Notes: a model not told the origin generated them from the letters alone. DNA of 64,000 bases from Phormidium sp. FACHB-1136 (GCF_014697375.1 NZ_JACJRS010000025.1:1-64000), one strand, 5' to 3'. Counted from the first letter of the stretch, positions 26,861 through 36,800 are shown. Made by a program: numbers and translations.

Positions 26861-27661
26861 CTATCGGCAGCGCGTCACGCTGGGTTGAGCAGCTCCCCGT
26901 GCCAGGAGATCTGACAGGGTGACAAACCGATAGCCCTGGGCCGTGTAGGTGGCGAGAATTTGCCGCACCAGTTCTACGGTCTTTTGGCGACTCGTCCGGG
27001 GGGATCCATCAGAATTCGGACTAGAGTCGTGCATCAAAACAATCGCGCCGGGATGGGCCTGTTCTGCCAGCATCGTCATCATCTGATCCACCGATAGGCT
27101 ACTCCAATCCAGCAGGTCAATGTCCCAAAGGAAGATCGGGCGACCCATGGCCTTCAGGGTCTGCATCACGATCAGATTGGCATGGCCGTAGGGCGGTCGA
27201 AAGTAGGACGGTAGGGAATCAATCATGGGCGTTAGAAGATCCTCCGTCCGCTGGATTTCCTGCTCGATCCCCGGCCCTAGTCTCCGGTTGAGGTCGGGGT
27301 GGGAAAAGGTATGATTTGCCAATTCGTGCCCCTGGGCCACCACCCTTTGGGCCACCTGAGGATGCTGCTGTAGGTGCCGCCCGATGGCAAAAAAGGTGGC
27401 CTGAGCCGCGTATTCCTCCAGGGTATCCAGGATGGCGGGAGTGTAGGTGGGATGGGGGCCATCATCAAAGGTGAGGGCCATGACCGGATCCGCCGTTTGC
27501 ACACAGAAGACCGCTTCGCCGGAAACCTGGGGCCAGAGGAAGCGCTGGGGCCAAATCGCCTTGGTCCACACCAAGATCGCTATTGTCGTTAGCATCAGGA
27601 TCGGCCCAACCCTTAGGAAAACGGATCGGCCCCTCCTATACCAACGGTGAGGGTTTGTCAT
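26861..27661 (-). CDS. Polysaccharide deacetylase (NodB/CE4)
   Basis: Metal-dependent deacetylase of N-acetylated glycans, probably peptidoglycan or exopolysaccharide, anchored by an N-terminal membrane helix (about residues 16-34). CE4 motifs: MALTFDDGPHPTYTPAILD (TFDDGP at about 64-69), HTFSHPDLNRR (metal His pair), YFRPPYGHANL, IFLWDIDLLDW, and IVLMHDSS. From the ATG at 27661 the protein has 266 residues and overlaps the end of the O-antigen-ligase gene by 26 nt, so the two are probably translationally coupled. The frame is open to 27697. Confidence 0.9.
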   Translation of the reverse strand: MTNPHRWYRRGRSVFLRVGPILMLTTIAILVWTKAIWPQRFLWPQVSGEAVFCVQTADPVMALTFDDGPHPTYTPAILDTLEEYAAQATFFAIGRHLQQHPQVAQRVVAQGHELANHTFSHPDLNRRLGPGIEQEIQRTEDLLTPMIDSLPSYFRPPYGHANLIVMQTLKAMGRPIFLWDIDLLDWSSLSVDQMMTMLAEQAHPGAIVLMHDSSPNSDGSPRTSRQKTVELVRQILATYTAQGYRFVTLSDLLARGAAQPSVTRCR

Positions 27662-28940
27662 GGCCTTGGGGGGATGGAGAGATTGAACCCGACACATTGG
27701 CTAGGTCGGAGATGGCTTGCAATGCCGCCAACATCAGCCAGCCAAGGACATTCACCCGCGCATCAAAAAAAGCAATATCAAACAGGGCAAATAGCGTACA
27801 GGCCAAAAAACCCAGGCCGTAGCCAATCAGCAGTGGTTGGGTCTCTGGGGGCAATCGTCCTAGGCGATAGGTTTGGGCGGCTCGGTAGCAAATCCAGCCC
27901 ACAATGCTGGTCAATAGGATTATCACGGGGATGCCCGCCTCTGCGGCTAGATTCAGCCAGAAGTTGTGAGCATGGGCTAGGACGGCTTCATCGGGAATGG
28001 CGTAGGGCACATAGTTCGCTTGGAAGCCCCCAAATCCGGTGCCTAGCCAGGGATACTGGCGAATCAGCGGTAGGGAGAGCTGCCAAATCGCGACCCGAAG
28101 AGAGCTACTGGTTAAGGCTTCGGTGAGGGATCGTCCCCCAACGCCACCGATCACCACACTGGTGAGGGTGGCCGTGGCAAGGCCCAATCCGCCCCAAACG
28201 GCCCAGCGATGACGCCGAAGCATCGCCATGGCGATGAGCAGTTGAATCAGCAAAACAACCACGCCACTACGGGATCCTGCACAAAACACTCCCAAGGGAA
28301 TCAAACCCATGGCTCCGTAGATCCAAGCGTTGGCGGGGGATGGGGGGGAAGACCGCGTTCGCAGACACAGGCCCAGCCCTAGGCCAAAGATAATCACCAA
28401 GTAAGCAGCCAACACGTTGGGGTTGCCAAAAACAGAATCCACTCGCTGGTGTACCGGAACCGCCTCCCAAGGCCACCCGGAAATTCCTAGCCGCCACGCC
28501 AGGGCGGGTAAATATTCAAGGAAGGCCCGCAGGTTAATGGGGATAGAGCCCACCAGCAACCAAAAGGCCCACCGTTCTAGGCTAGCCAAGGGACTGGGGA
28601 GATGGGTAATGTAGGTGGAGAGGCCCGCGAAAAAGAAAAAGAACGGCCAGAAGTTAGTGGATTGAAGCAGGGCTAAGGCTGGATCCTGGGCGACGGTGAT
28701 GCTGATAGCCAGCCCCAGTATCAGCCCAATCCAGCCTTGGCGCACTAGACGTTGGCTGATGGCCTGGGGGTAGCGTACCAGCCAGTTCAGCAGGTGGATG
28801 GCCAAACCAGCCAATCCGAGATAGCTGGCATAGGGCAGAACCACCAGACTGCCGATCAGCCATGATTCTTGCTGCTTGCCTAGCCCCAGTGACCTAACTC
28901 TGATGCCTTGCCTGTGGCTTCCCAAGCCTCGAATTATCAA
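27636..28940 (-). CDS. O-antigen ligase family protein (Wzy/WaaL-like)
   Basis: A polytopic membrane protein of 434 residues with about 11-12 helices and the large periplasmic loop typical of the family. Within it lie VDSVFGNPNVLAAYLVIIFG, the conserved Arg in FCAGSRSGVVVLLIQLL, and LAHAHNFWLNLAAEAGIP with the catalytic-type HxHN. These enzymes polymerise or ligate lipid-linked sugar chains at the periplasmic face. The overlap with the downstream polysaccharide deacetylase suggests a joint role in surface polysaccharide maturation. The specific substrate cannot be told. Confidence 0.85.
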   Translation of the reverse strand: MIIRGLGSHRQGIRVRSLGLGKQQESWLIGSLVVLPYASYLGLAGLAIHLLNWLVRYPQAISQRLVRQGWIGLILGLAISITVAQDPALALLQSTNFWPFFFFFAGLSTYITHLPSPLASLERWAFWLLVGSIPINLRAFLEYLPALAWRLGISGWPWEAVPVHQRVDSVFGNPNVLAAYLVIIFGLGLGLCLRTRSSPPSPANAWIYGAMGLIPLGVFCAGSRSGVVVLLIQLLIAMAMLRRHRWAVWGGLGLATATLTSVVIGGVGGRSLTEALTSSSLRVAIWQLSLPLIRQYPWLGTGFGGFQANYVPYAIPDEAVLAHAHNFWLNLAAEAGIPVIILLTSIVGWICYRAAQTYRLGRLPPETQPLLIGYGLGFLACTLFALFDIAFFDARVNVLGWLMLAALQAISDLANVSGSISPSPQGHDKPSPLV

Positions 28941-29059
28941 ATGTCTTGGCCTCCACCTTGCGACACCCTAGCCGTCTTAACTAGCCACAGTCCACCCTTG
29001 GAGAATCGGGGGTAGTTAAGTACATAGAAGTTAGCATTTAACCGAGCCATGCAGAGGGG

Positions 29060-29740
29060 CTAAAACTCAATCCCAGGCTGGGCCTTCACCCCTTGTTCCC
29101 GGAAGGGATGCTTCACGAGGGTCATTTCCGTCACCAAGTCGGCGGCGTCAACCAAGGCGGGGGGGGCTCCGCGTCCGGTCAAAATGACGTGGGTCATCTC
29201 CGGCTTATCGGCCAGTCCTGTCAACACCTGATCCACGGTCAGAAAGCCATGCTTGATAGCCACATTCACCTCATCCAGCAGCACCAGCCGATAGTCGGGA
29301 TCGCGGATATAGTCCAGCGCCATGCCCCAAGCCTGTTGAGCGGTGGCGGTATCTCGGTCGCGATCCTGGGTATCCCAAGTGAAGCCCTCACCCATGGCCT
29401 GGAAGGTAAGCTGGTCTTCCCAGCGTCCCAGGACGGCCTTTTCGGCGGGCTCCCAGGCTCCCTTGATGAACTGCACAATGGCCACCCGGTAGCCATGCCC
29501 CAGGGATCGCATCACCATCCCCAAGGCGGCGGTGGTTTTGCCCTTACCGTTGCCCGTGTGGACGATGATCAGACCCTTTTCTAGGTTGCGTTCCGCGAGA
29601 CGCTGCTGCTGTACCTCTTGGCGGCGCTGCATCTTGCGGCGATACTGTTCCGCCGAGAGGTTGCCCTGTTCAGCAGCCTGGTTAAGTTCCGTGGCCACCG
29701 CATCTAGGCTGTCGGCGGCGGGGAGAGAATCGTCAGTCAT
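29060..29740 (-). CDS. cobO: Cob(I)yrinic acid a,c-diamide adenosyltransferase
   Basis: CobO/BtuR/CobA-type corrinoid adenosyltransferase of the cobalamin pathway. P-loop HTGNGKGKTTAALGMVMRSL at residues 61-80, followed by VAIVQFIKGAWEPAEKAVLG and LVLLDEVNVAIKHGFLTVDQ. The C-terminus HPFREQGVKAQPGIEF is the conserved end of the family. An N-terminal acidic extension of about 30 residues precedes the RxKMQRRQEVQ helix. It is followed upstream (8 nt gap) by grxD on the same strand, forming a bolA-grxD-cobO transcription order. Confidence 0.93.
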   Translation of the reverse strand: MTDDSLPAADSLDAVATELNQAAEQGNLSAEQYRRKMQRRQEVQQQRLAERNLEKGLIIVHTGNGKGKTTAALGMVMRSLGHGYRVAIVQFIKGAWEPAEKAVLGRWEDQLTFQAMGEGFTWDTQDRDRDTATAQQAWGMALDYIRDPDYRLVLLDEVNVAIKHGFLTVDQVLTGLADKPEMTHVILTGRGAPPALVDAADLVTEMTLVKHPFREQGVKAQPGIEF

Positions 29741-29748
29741 AGGGTTTC

Positions 29749-30072
29749 CTAGGAGGCCAGGGCCACTTGCACAATTTCCTGGAGCTGACCACCTTGGTAC
29801 AGCTCGATCAGGATATCGGATCCGCCAAGGAATTCACCGTTGACGTAAACCTGGGGAATGGTGGGCCAGTTGGAATACTCCTTAATGCCCTGGCGAATGT
29901 CGGGATCGGCCAGCACGTCAAAGGTCTCGAAGGGAGCCCCCAGAATATTCAAAATCTGCACGACATTATTGGAAAAGCCGCACTGGGGCATCAGCTTATT
30001 CCCCTTCATGAACACCATGATTGGGTTACTTTGTACTAATTGATCAATGCGGTCTTTAACGGCAGCATCCAT
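29749..30072 (-). CDS. grxD: Monothiol glutaredoxin (Grx4/GrxD type)
   Basis: A 107-residue CGFS-type glutaredoxin. The motif KGNKLMPQCGFSNNVVQIL (Cys31) and the glutathione-binding WPTIPQVYVNGEFLGGSDI are intact. CGFS glutaredoxins carry a glutathione-ligated 2Fe-2S cluster and pair with BolA proteins; a bolA gene lies just upstream on the same strand, about 100 nt away. Confidence 0.95.
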   Translation of the reverse strand: MDAAVKDRIDQLVQSNPIMVFMKGNKLMPQCGFSNNVVQILNILGAPFETFDVLADPDIRQGIKEYSNWPTIPQVYVNGEFLGGSDILIELYQGGQLQEIVQVALAS

Positions 30073-30173
30073 GGGAAAATTCCTCCAGCGGTGAATGGGA
30101 CAGGCAGGGGCAGATAAACGGTAACGAAGCCAGAGCGTATCGTCAACCGAGGACTGGGGCTATCGGGGCCAAA

Positions 30174-30431
30174 CTATCTGGCCTGGGCGGTTTGCCAGTC
30201 TTCTGGGGTGTAGGTTTTGAGGGCAAGGGCGTGGATGGCCTCGGAGGACATGGCCTCGCGCACGGCCCCGTAGACCATCTGATGCTGTTTGACTAAACTA
30301 CACCCCGAAAAGGCCGAGGAGACGACGGCCACCTGGTAATGATCGCCACCGCCCGTCAGATCCTGAACGTCTACTTCGGCATCGGGCAGGCTGGCCTTAA
30401 TCATGGCCACAACTTGGTCTGGGCTAATCAT
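30174..30431 (-). CDS. bolA: BolA family protein
   Basis: An 85-residue BolA-like protein with the family pattern [20 protein letters not shown] (conserved His), [20 protein letters not shown] and [16 protein letters not shown]. It is expected to form a 2Fe-2S heterodimer with the CGFS glutaredoxin encoded next to it and to take part in iron-sulfur delivery or iron sensing. The length is normal. Confidence 0.93.
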   Translation of the reverse strand: MISPDQVVAMIKASLPDAEVDVQDLTGGGDHYQVAVVSSAFSGCSLVKQHQMVYGAVREAMSSEAIHALALKTYTPEDWQTAQAR

Positions 30432-30579
30432 GGTAGGGGCACTCCGGCTGTAAATAACGTCGGGCTGAACAATCTAAAGGCTAGGAAAGATAGGGCCATA
30501 AGGGAGCAAACTTCCCGGTGGCGACAATGGATGGCAGACCACCGTTGCTATCTTGCCATTGAAAGGAACCGCATTGATA

Positions 30580-30614
30580 GGGTGAAAGCATTGATTTTAA
30601 TTATGCTTTCACCC
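30580..30614 (-). terminator. Hairpin downstream of the 30650-31267 gene
   Basis: A perfect 12-bp stem, GGGTGAAAGCAT (30580-30591) and ATGCTTTCACCC (30603-30614), with an AT-rich 11-nt loop, 35 nt past the stop codon of the minus-strand gene. No T-run follows on either strand. Confidence 0.5.
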
Positions 30615-30649
30615 CATCGATCCGGCGAGCGCCTAGACTATTCGCCTTA

Positions 30650-31267
30650 CTAGGGGGCAGCCTCCTCGGGGGCCGTGTCCTGGGATGGGGGGCGTCCGGC
30701 ATAGGGCTCGTTGACAAAGCCAAGCTCAAACAGTTGCTGGTAGGCTCGTTGGCCCAGTTCACGGGTGGGCTGCTGGCTACGCAGGATTTCCATCAGCAGG
30801 GGCACCGCTAGGTCTGGCTGGTTTTGGGCGCGGTAGACTAGGGCCAGTTGGTAGGTAGCTTGGTCGCGCATTTGGGCGGCTTCGAGGGCCTGCTCCCGGT
30901 GGGTACGGTTAAGCTGGCTGTTAATCCCCACAAACATCTGGGCCAGTTCTTGGTAATAGCTGGACAGTTGGTTGAGGGTTTCGCGGGAGGCCTGAAGCTT
31001 GACGATGGCGGTTTCCAGATCCTGATTGGCAATGGCGGCTTCGGCTTCGGCCACCTGCTGCCGCGCCCCGGCCATACTGAGGGAGGTGGTGGAAATATTT
31101 CCCGGTTGCACGGGCACAATGTTGGGGTTGGAGGTCTCTTGGGCCAGGATCGTCGGGCTAGCTATGGCCTGGGTTGCCCCTAACAGACTACCTCCCGTCA
31201 AAGCGACCAGAGCCGCCGTCGAAAAGCCGGAGAAGGGTTTCCAAAAAGAGTGCATCGCAACGACCAT
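30650..31267 (-). CDS. Exported protein with TPR-like helical repeats
   Basis: A 205-residue protein with a signal peptide (about residues 1-37, ending LGATQAIASP) and then alpha-helical repeats resembling TPR units (AGARQQVAEAEAAIANQDLE TAI, YQLALVYRAQNQPDLAVPLL). It is probably periplasmic. The tail is acidic and proline-rich. I do not recognise a specific family; TPR-like adaptors often mediate complex assembly. A second Met (31255) could be the start. Confidence 0.6.
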   Translation of the reverse strand: MVVAMHSFWKPFSGFSTAALVALTGGSLLGATQAIASPTILAQETSNPNIVPVQPGNISTTSLSMAGARQQVAEAEAAIANQDLETAIVKLQASRETLNQLSSYYQELAQMFVGINSQLNRTHREQALEAAQMRDQATYQLALVYRAQNQPDLAVPLLMEILRSQQPTRELGQRAYQQLFELGFVNEPYAGRPPSQDTAPEEAAP

Positions 31268-31528
31268 GAGTTACCCAAGATAAGGTTGAGGGACAGTTTG
31301 AGGGACAATCGCACCCGCCAATCTAACGATTTGCCAAAGGAGGAGGTACCAAAATACTGAGGTATCTTAACATCTCGCTATGGCCTCCTGAAGCGCTCCA
31401 CCCGGATTCTGCGTGGCGAGATCGCCTGGGGTTTGGGTGCTGCCCCTTTGACCGTAGCCAGCCCAAAAGGTTCCCGTCGTTTTGCCTGAATTTCGTCGCA
31501 ATTCACCCATCGCTAGTGTCGCAATCCC

Positions 31529-33658
31529 ATGGTGCAATCCTCCGATGCCAATGCTTCTGCCAATGCCGCTGACCGTCCGGCGATGACTGGCCCCCGTGAG
31601 TCGTGGATGGGCGACATTATTCAGCGTGGGGGGGAGGAACTGCGGGTGGAAAAGGTGCCCACGCGGTTCACCACTCGGCTGCACCAACCGGGGGGGCTGG
31701 GGGCGGTGCAGGCGGCCCTGGGGGCTTTGGGGGGGCGGGCGGTGGCAACGGGACAACTGGTGGAATGGCAGGTGAACGCCGCCGAACTGGAGGACAGCCT
31801 GGATCGGGCTCGTCAGCATCCCGATGTGGCCTTTGCCAGCCATGTTTATCGTTTGGTGGATAGCCCTCAAACCTGGGTGTACCTCACGGATGAAATCACG
31901 GTGCAGGTGGATCAATCGGTGGATCAGACCACCCTGGCGGGCTGGTTAGCCGAGTTGGGGCTGGTGGTCGATCATTCCCTGGCGGGGATTCCCCAGGCCT
32001 ACGTCACCCGTGTTACCCCAGCGGCCACCGAGAACCCGATTAAGCTGGCCAACCGTCTGCTGCGCCAGCCCGGAGTCCAGGTTGCTGAACCGAATCTGGT
32101 GATTGAAATCGGAGGGCTGTATCAACCCACGGACGACCGCTACCCCCAGCAGTGGCATTTGTTTCACCAGGGTGGCCCCCAGTTGGCGACGGGGTCGCAC
32201 ATGAATGTGGAAGCAGCTTGGAACATTACGCGGGGCAGTCGTTCGGTGGTGGTGGCGGTGGCCGATGATGGCTTTGACCTGGAACACCCTGACCTGCAAG
32301 GGATGGGAAAACTGGTGGCCCCCATCGACCTCAAGGATCGCGATGCGGTGCCCTTGCCGATGCAAAGCCACGAAAATCACGGGACGGCGGTGGCGGGGTT
32401 GGCCATTGGCGAAGAAAACGGCAGCGGCATTGTGGGGGTGGCTCCGGGCTGTGCCTTTTTGCCCATCCGCACCACGGGCTTCATCGACGATGCCTCTATC
32501 GAGCAACTGTTTGGCGAAGCGATGAACCGGGGAGCAGCGGTGATTGCCTGTAGCTGGTCGCCCGCCGCCAACTATTTCCCCCTCACCCTGCGCCAAGCCA
32601 ACGCCATCACCCAAGCCGCCACCGCCGGACGCCAGGGCAAGGGCTGCGTGATTCTCTTCTCGGCGGGGAATGCCAACCGCCCGGTCAGCGGCACCCTCAA
32701 CGAGGCCCAGTGGCCCCGCAATGTGCTCAGTGGCCCGACCAAGTGGCTGAATGGCTTTGCGGTGCATCCCGACGTGATTGCCGTGTCGGCCTCCACCAGC
32801 CTCAACACCAAAGCCGCCTATAGCAACTGGGGAGCTTCCATCGCCGTCACCGCCCCCAGCAATAATGCCCCTCCCAGCATGGCCCTCCCCCAGGTGGGAA
32901 CCGTGGCTACGGGGCCAGAACTCCGCCAAGCGCTGCCGGGACGAGGCGTGGTCACCAGCGACCGCACCGGAGGGGCAGGCTATGACCCCAATGCCGCCTA
33001 CACCCACACCTTTGGCGGCACCTCTAGCGCTTGCCCCATGGTGGCCGGGGTGGTGGGGCTAATGCTCTCCGTCAACCCCAACCTGACCGCCCAGGAGGTG
33101 CGAGAAATTCTGCAAACCACCGCCGATAAAATTGTTGACCCCAGCCCCGATCCCCAACTGGGCCTGAAATACGGTACCTACGATGGTCGAGGCCATTCCC
33201 CATGGTTTGGCTATGGCAAGGTGAATGCCCTAGCCGCCGTGCAGGCGGCCCAGTCCCGCGCCTGGAGCCAGCGACGGGTGAGGCAAATTCTCTCCCAACA
33301 AAACCGGACGGCCTTGGTGATTCCCGACCACCAGCCCACGGGGGTAGACAGTGCCATCGTGATTTCCCAGCCGGGCACCGTCACCGATCTGCAAGTCCAG
33401 GTCAGCCTCCAGCACGAATTTCTGGGTGATATTAGCCTCACCCTGATCGCCCCCAGCGGCCAAACCGCCCTACTCCAGGGACGCACCCTCGGTCGCCAAA
33501 CCACCCTACGCCAAACCTACAACCTGCACAGCACCCCCGTGCTGATCGCGATGATCGGACAACCTGCCCTCGGAGCCTGGAAACTCCGCATCATCGACCA
33601 TGCCCCCGCCTCCATGGGGCGACTCCTAGAATGGCGACTCTCTCTGGGTCTAGGCTAG
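31529..33658 (+). CDS. Subtilisin-like (S8) serine protease with C-terminal P domain
   Basis: A 709-residue protease. An N-terminal propeptide-like region (about 1-200) precedes the S8 catalytic domain. Triad: Asp246 in VAVADDGFDLEHPDL, His284 in NHGTAVAGLAIG, Ser499 in GGTSSACPMVAGVVGLML. The oxyanion Asn is in ILFSAGNANRP. Residues about 590-709 form a proprotein-convertase P domain (VSLQHEFLGDISLTLIAPSG). This layout is like the cyanobacterial calcium-dependent proteases (PrcA) and kexins. No signal peptide is visible, so the location is unclear. Confidence 0.9.
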   Translation: MVQSSDANASANAADRPAMTGPRESWMGDIIQRGGEELRVEKVPTRFTTRLHQPGGLGAVQAALGALGGRAVATGQLVEWQVNAAELEDSLDRARQHPDVAFASHVYRLVDSPQTWVYLTDEITVQVDQSVDQTTLAGWLAELGLVVDHSLAGIPQAYVTRVTPAATENPIKLANRLLRQPGVQVAEPNLVIEIGGLYQPTDDRYPQQWHLFHQGGPQLATGSHMNVEAAWNITRGSRSVVVAVADDGFDLEHPDLQGMGKLVAPIDLKDRDAVPLPMQSHENHGTAVAGLAIGEENGSGIVGVAPGCAFLPIRTTGFIDDASIEQLFGEAMNRGAAVIACSWSPAANYFPLTLRQANAITQAATAGRQGKGCVILFSAGNANRPVSGTLNEAQWPRNVLSGPTKWLNGFAVHPDVIAVSASTSLNTKAAYSNWGASIAVTAPSNNAPPSMALPQVGTVATGPELRQALPGRGVVTSDRTGGAGYDPNAAYTHTFGGTSSACPMVAGVVGLMLSVNPNLTAQEVREILQTTADKIVDPSPDPQLGLKYGTYDGRGHSPWFGYGKVNALAAVQAAQSRAWSQRRVRQILSQQNRTALVIPDHQPTGVDSAIVISQPGTVTDLQVQVSLQHEFLGDISLTLIAPSGQTALLQGRTLGRQTTLRQTYNLHSTPVLIAMIGQPALGAWKLRIIDHAPASMGRLLEWRLSLGLG

Positions 33659-33721
33659 GGTTTACCGCTTGAACGATCCCCTCCCCTACAGTTTGCTGGG
33701 TTGGGAATCGGGATCATCCAA

Positions 33722-35386
33722 TTAGGATTTGCTGTGGTAGGGATACCCGTAGGGCTGGTTGAAGCCGCTGGCTCGAAAAAGGTGAATCGTTTCGGTGACT
33801 TCGCCACCCCGTCGTAGGTCTAGGGTGGTGAGGGGTTCGATGGTGTCAAACAGGGGTTGATATTGGCCCAGAATATCGGGATTTTCGGCGAAGCGGTCGA
33901 GGGTCATATACAGGGCATCTTGGCCCAGCCAATCGGTTTGGTTGAACCAGAAGGCAAATCCCCTGGGGTCTTGGCTGAAGACGGTGACGGGCACGTCGCG
34001 CAGGGGGTGGATGGCCATATCGAAATAGCCACCCAGGTAATACTCGTTGGTGAAGATAAAGCCAACCTCTGGCAGGATGGCTTGCAGTGGAGGATCTTCA
34101 GCGATCAGGCGTCGCAGTTGTAGGGTGTCGATCAGTTCCGTGGAGCCGTCTTGTTCGACGGGAATCAGGCCACCAAAGGGGGCATAGCGGCTGGGTTGTT
34201 GCAGAAATCCCAGTTGCAAATGCAGTAGTGCAATCACCGATAGGATCGCCAAAAATGCGCCCGATCCCCACAGCCACCGTTGCAGCAGCCGAGGTCTACG
34301 CCGTTGCCAAAGGACGGCCTGGGCACCGAGCAAAATCAGCAAGCCCCAATAGCCCGGAGCGGGCCAAGCCGGAAAAATTTGCTGCTTGCCCCCCAGCACC
34401 GTAAACAACAGCACAATCGGCAGCGACAGCCACAGAACTAGCGCCAACTGATCCCGCCCCTGGGCTTCCTGGGTGTCCCAACTGGGGGTGAAGGACATCA
34501 TCACCTGTTGCCCGGTTTGGCGCAATGTGACCCACCACAGGGGCAAGCCAAACAGCGGGAAGAGATAGACGTTGGACAGTAGCCAGTAGCCGATCATTTG
34601 CCCCACTCGAAAGGGGCTGGGTTCGTCTGTGCCGCCATCAAAACGCATCCCCAGGTGAAAGCGGAAGGAAATCCAGTCGTGCTGGGCATTCCAATACAGC
34701 AGCGGGAAGAGGGTGATTGCAAAGCAACCCGCCGCCGCCACCAGCCAGGGCGATTGAAACACCTTGCGGTAGGGCTTGCGACTGAGGCAAAACCCCACCA
34801 GCCCCAGCCCCAACACAAAACCGTGGTACTTGCTAATACAGGCCAATCCCACCAATCCACCCAGCAGCGCCACCCGCCAGGTGGGGATATAGGCATTACC
34901 AATCACGCCATAGTGGTTCAGGCGGCGACGGGTGGGGAAAAACTCCCACAGTGCCACCAAAAGCGTGGCGCTCCAAAACAGCATCAGCCCGTTATCCGGC
35001 GAGGTGAGGATTCCGAAGGAAATCACAATCAGCGGTACCAAGGTTCCGAAGGCCATGGTCATTTGGCCCACCGCTGGGTTGTGCATCCGTCTTGCCGCTA
35101 GGTACAGAAGTCCTAAGCTGATCCCATACAGCAGTAGTGCTCCTACCCGAATGGTGAGCGGCGAGATAATCCCCGTTGTCCACCAGCCCAGCCCCGTCGT
35201 CAACGCCACCATTACCGGATGGTCAAAGTAGCTCCAGTTCAGGTGGCGGCTGTAGAGGTAGTAGTAGGCTTCATCAAAACCGGGCAGCAGCCAGATCGCC
35301 ACGATGGTGCGATAGATTAATCCGCCCACTAATAGCCACAACAGTCCGCGCTGCCCCTGATCGGTGTCCTTCATCCACCCTGCCAT
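33722..35386 (-). CDS. GT39-family (ArnT/PMT-like) membrane glycosyltransferase
   Basis: A 554-residue polytopic protein with an N-terminal catalytic loop: FDEAYYYLYSRHLNWSYFDH carries the conserved Asp-Glu and the FDHPP-type motif. It has about 11 transmembrane helices up to residue about 390, then a soluble periplasmic domain. Family members move a sugar from a polyprenyl-phosphate donor to a lipid or protein on the periplasmic side. The substrate is unknown. It is divergent from cinA with almost no spacer. Confidence 0.85.
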   Translation of the reverse strand: MAGWMKDTDQGQRGLLWLLVGGLIYRTIVAIWLLPGFDEAYYYLYSRHLNWSYFDHPVMVALTTGLGWWTTGIISPLTIRVGALLLYGISLGLLYLAARRMHNPAVGQMTMAFGTLVPLIVISFGILTSPDNGLMLFWSATLLVALWEFFPTRRRLNHYGVIGNAYIPTWRVALLGGLVGLACISKYHGFVLGLGLVGFCLSRKPYRKVFQSPWLVAAAGCFAITLFPLLYWNAQHDWISFRFHLGMRFDGGTDEPSPFRVGQMIGYWLLSNVYLFPLFGLPLWWVTLRQTGQQVMMSFTPSWDTQEAQGRDQLALVLWLSLPIVLLFTVLGGKQQIFPAWPAPGYWGLLILLGAQAVLWQRRRPRLLQRWLWGSGAFLAILSVIALLHLQLGFLQQPSRYAPFGGLIPVEQDGSTELIDTLQLRRLIAEDPPLQAILPEVGFIFTNEYYLGGYFDMAIHPLRDVPVTVFSQDPRGFAFWFNQTDWLGQDALYMTLDRFAENPDILGQYQPLFDTIEPLTTLDLRRGGEVTETIHLFRASGFNQPYGYPYHSKS

Positions 35387-35549
35387 CCCGTCGTCCTCTG
35401 ATCCGCTTTCCCACTCTACCGATAAATCTCGCTCTCCCCGCCAAGCCCCCGGACAAGCTCATAGCGGTGCGCCCCAAGCCACGCTTGCCCCAACCATGCC
35501 GCACAATAAAGATTCACCTCCTAACACCGCGAAGGATACGGAATCAGCC

Positions 35550-36800
35550 ATGGGCAAGAGCGCCGAGTTAATTTGTGTGGGCACCGAGCTACTGCTGGGG
35601 GACATCCTCAACAGCAACGCCCAATATTTGGCCCAGGAGCTAGCGGGGTTGGGCATTCCTCACTTTTTTCAAACCGTGGTGGGGGATAATCCCAGCCGAA
35701 TTCAGCAGGTGGTGGCGATGGCCTGCGAGCGGTCGGGCCTGATTCTGTTTACGGGTGGCCTTGGCCCCACCCCCGATGATTTGACCATCGAGACCCTGGC
35801 AGACTTTTTTGATGCGCCTCTGGTGGAGCGCCCCGAAATTGTGGCGGACATCGAAGCGAAATTTACTAGTCGGGGGCGAGTGATGACCCCCAGCAACCGC
35901 AAACAAGCCCTGCTCCCCAAAGGAGCCGAGGTGTTGCCCAACCGCACCGGAACCGCACCGGGGATCATCTGGGAACCCCGACCGGGACTGCTGATTATGA
36001 CCTTCCCCGGCGTGCCCAGCGAAATGAAAGCCATGTGGCAGGAAACCTCCGTGCCCTACCTGAAAACCCACGGCTGGGTGCAAGACACCATCGTCAGCCG
36101 GATGGTGCGCTGTTGGGGCATCGGCGAATCGGGCATGGCAGAACGGGTGAGCGAGTATTTGAACCTCAGCAACCCCACCGTCGCCCCCTACGCCAGCCAC
36201 GGCGAAGCCAAGCTGCGTATTTCTGCCAAAGCCCCCACCATCGCCGAAGCCGTCGCCCTGATCCACCCCGTCGAGCAGGGCATTCGCAACCTGCTAGGGA
36301 TCGACTGCTACGGGGCCGATGACGAGTCCCTGGCCTCGGTGGTGGGGGATCTACTGCAACAAAAGCAGCAGACTGTGGCCGTGGCAGAATCCTGCACCGG
36401 GGGCGGATTGGGGCAAATGTTCACCGCCGTCGCGGGCAGTTCCGCCTACTTTCTGGGCGGCATCATCGCCTACGACAACCGCATCAAAACCAACCTGCTC
36501 AAGGTTGATCCCACGGTGCTAGCAACCGAAGGAGCCGTCAGCGCCATCGTCGCCGAACACATGGCCCTAGGTGTCAAAGCCGCTTTGCAAACCGATTGGG
36601 CGCTAAGCATCACCGGGATCGCTGGCCCCGGCGGCGGCAGCGAGACGAAGCCCGTCGGCCTGGTTTACATTGGCCTCGCCCTGCCCACGGGGGATGTAAT
36701 CAGCCAAAAGTATGAATTTGCCCACTTCCGAGGCCGCGACTGGGTACGCCATCTGAGCGCTTGCACCGCCCTGGATCTCCTTCGTCGTCATCTCCTGTGA
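35550..36800 (+). CDS. cinA: CinA-like competence/damage-inducible protein (NMN amidohydrolase domain)
   Basis: A 416-residue two-domain protein from the ATG at 35550; an upstream open frame to 35364 overlaps the divergent GT39 gene and looks non-coding. Residues about 1-170 are the MoCF/COG1058 domain (ICVGTELLLGDILNSNAQYL, FTGGLGPTPDDLTIETLADF). Residues about 255-416 are the C-terminal CinA domain (VAESCTGGGLGQMFTAVAGS, SITGIAGPGGGSETKPVGLV), which in characterised enzymes deamidates nicotinamide mononucleotide. The length and both motifs are normal. Confidence 0.93.
   Translation: MGKSAELICVGTELLLGDILNSNAQYLAQELAGLGIPHFFQTVVGDNPSRIQQVVAMACERSGLILFTGGLGPTPDDLTIETLADFFDAPLVERPEIVADIEAKFTSRGRVMTPSNRKQALLPKGAEVLPNRTGTAPGIIWEPRPGLLIMTFPGVPSEMKAMWQETSVPYLKTHGWVQDTIVSRMVRCWGIGESGMAERVSEYLNLSNPTVAPYASHGEAKLRISAKAPTIAEAVALIHPVEQGIRNLLGIDCYGADDESLASVVGDLLQQKQQTVAVAESCTGGGLGQMFTAVAGSSAYFLGGIIAYDNRIKTNLLKVDPTVLATEGAVSAIVAEHMALGVKAALQTDWALSITGIAGPGGGSETKPVGLVYIGLALPTGDVISQKYEFAHFRGRDWVRHLSACTALDLLRRHLL

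Noticed and set aside
31367-31915. 182-residue minus-strand open frame
   Set aside because: Shadow of the S8 protease gene and its upstream region; low-complexity His/Arg/Pro composition and no ribosome-binding site.
31946-33007. 353-residue minus-strand frame
   Set aside because: Antisense to the intact subtilisin domain; Gly/His-rich shadow frame typical of GC-rich DNA.
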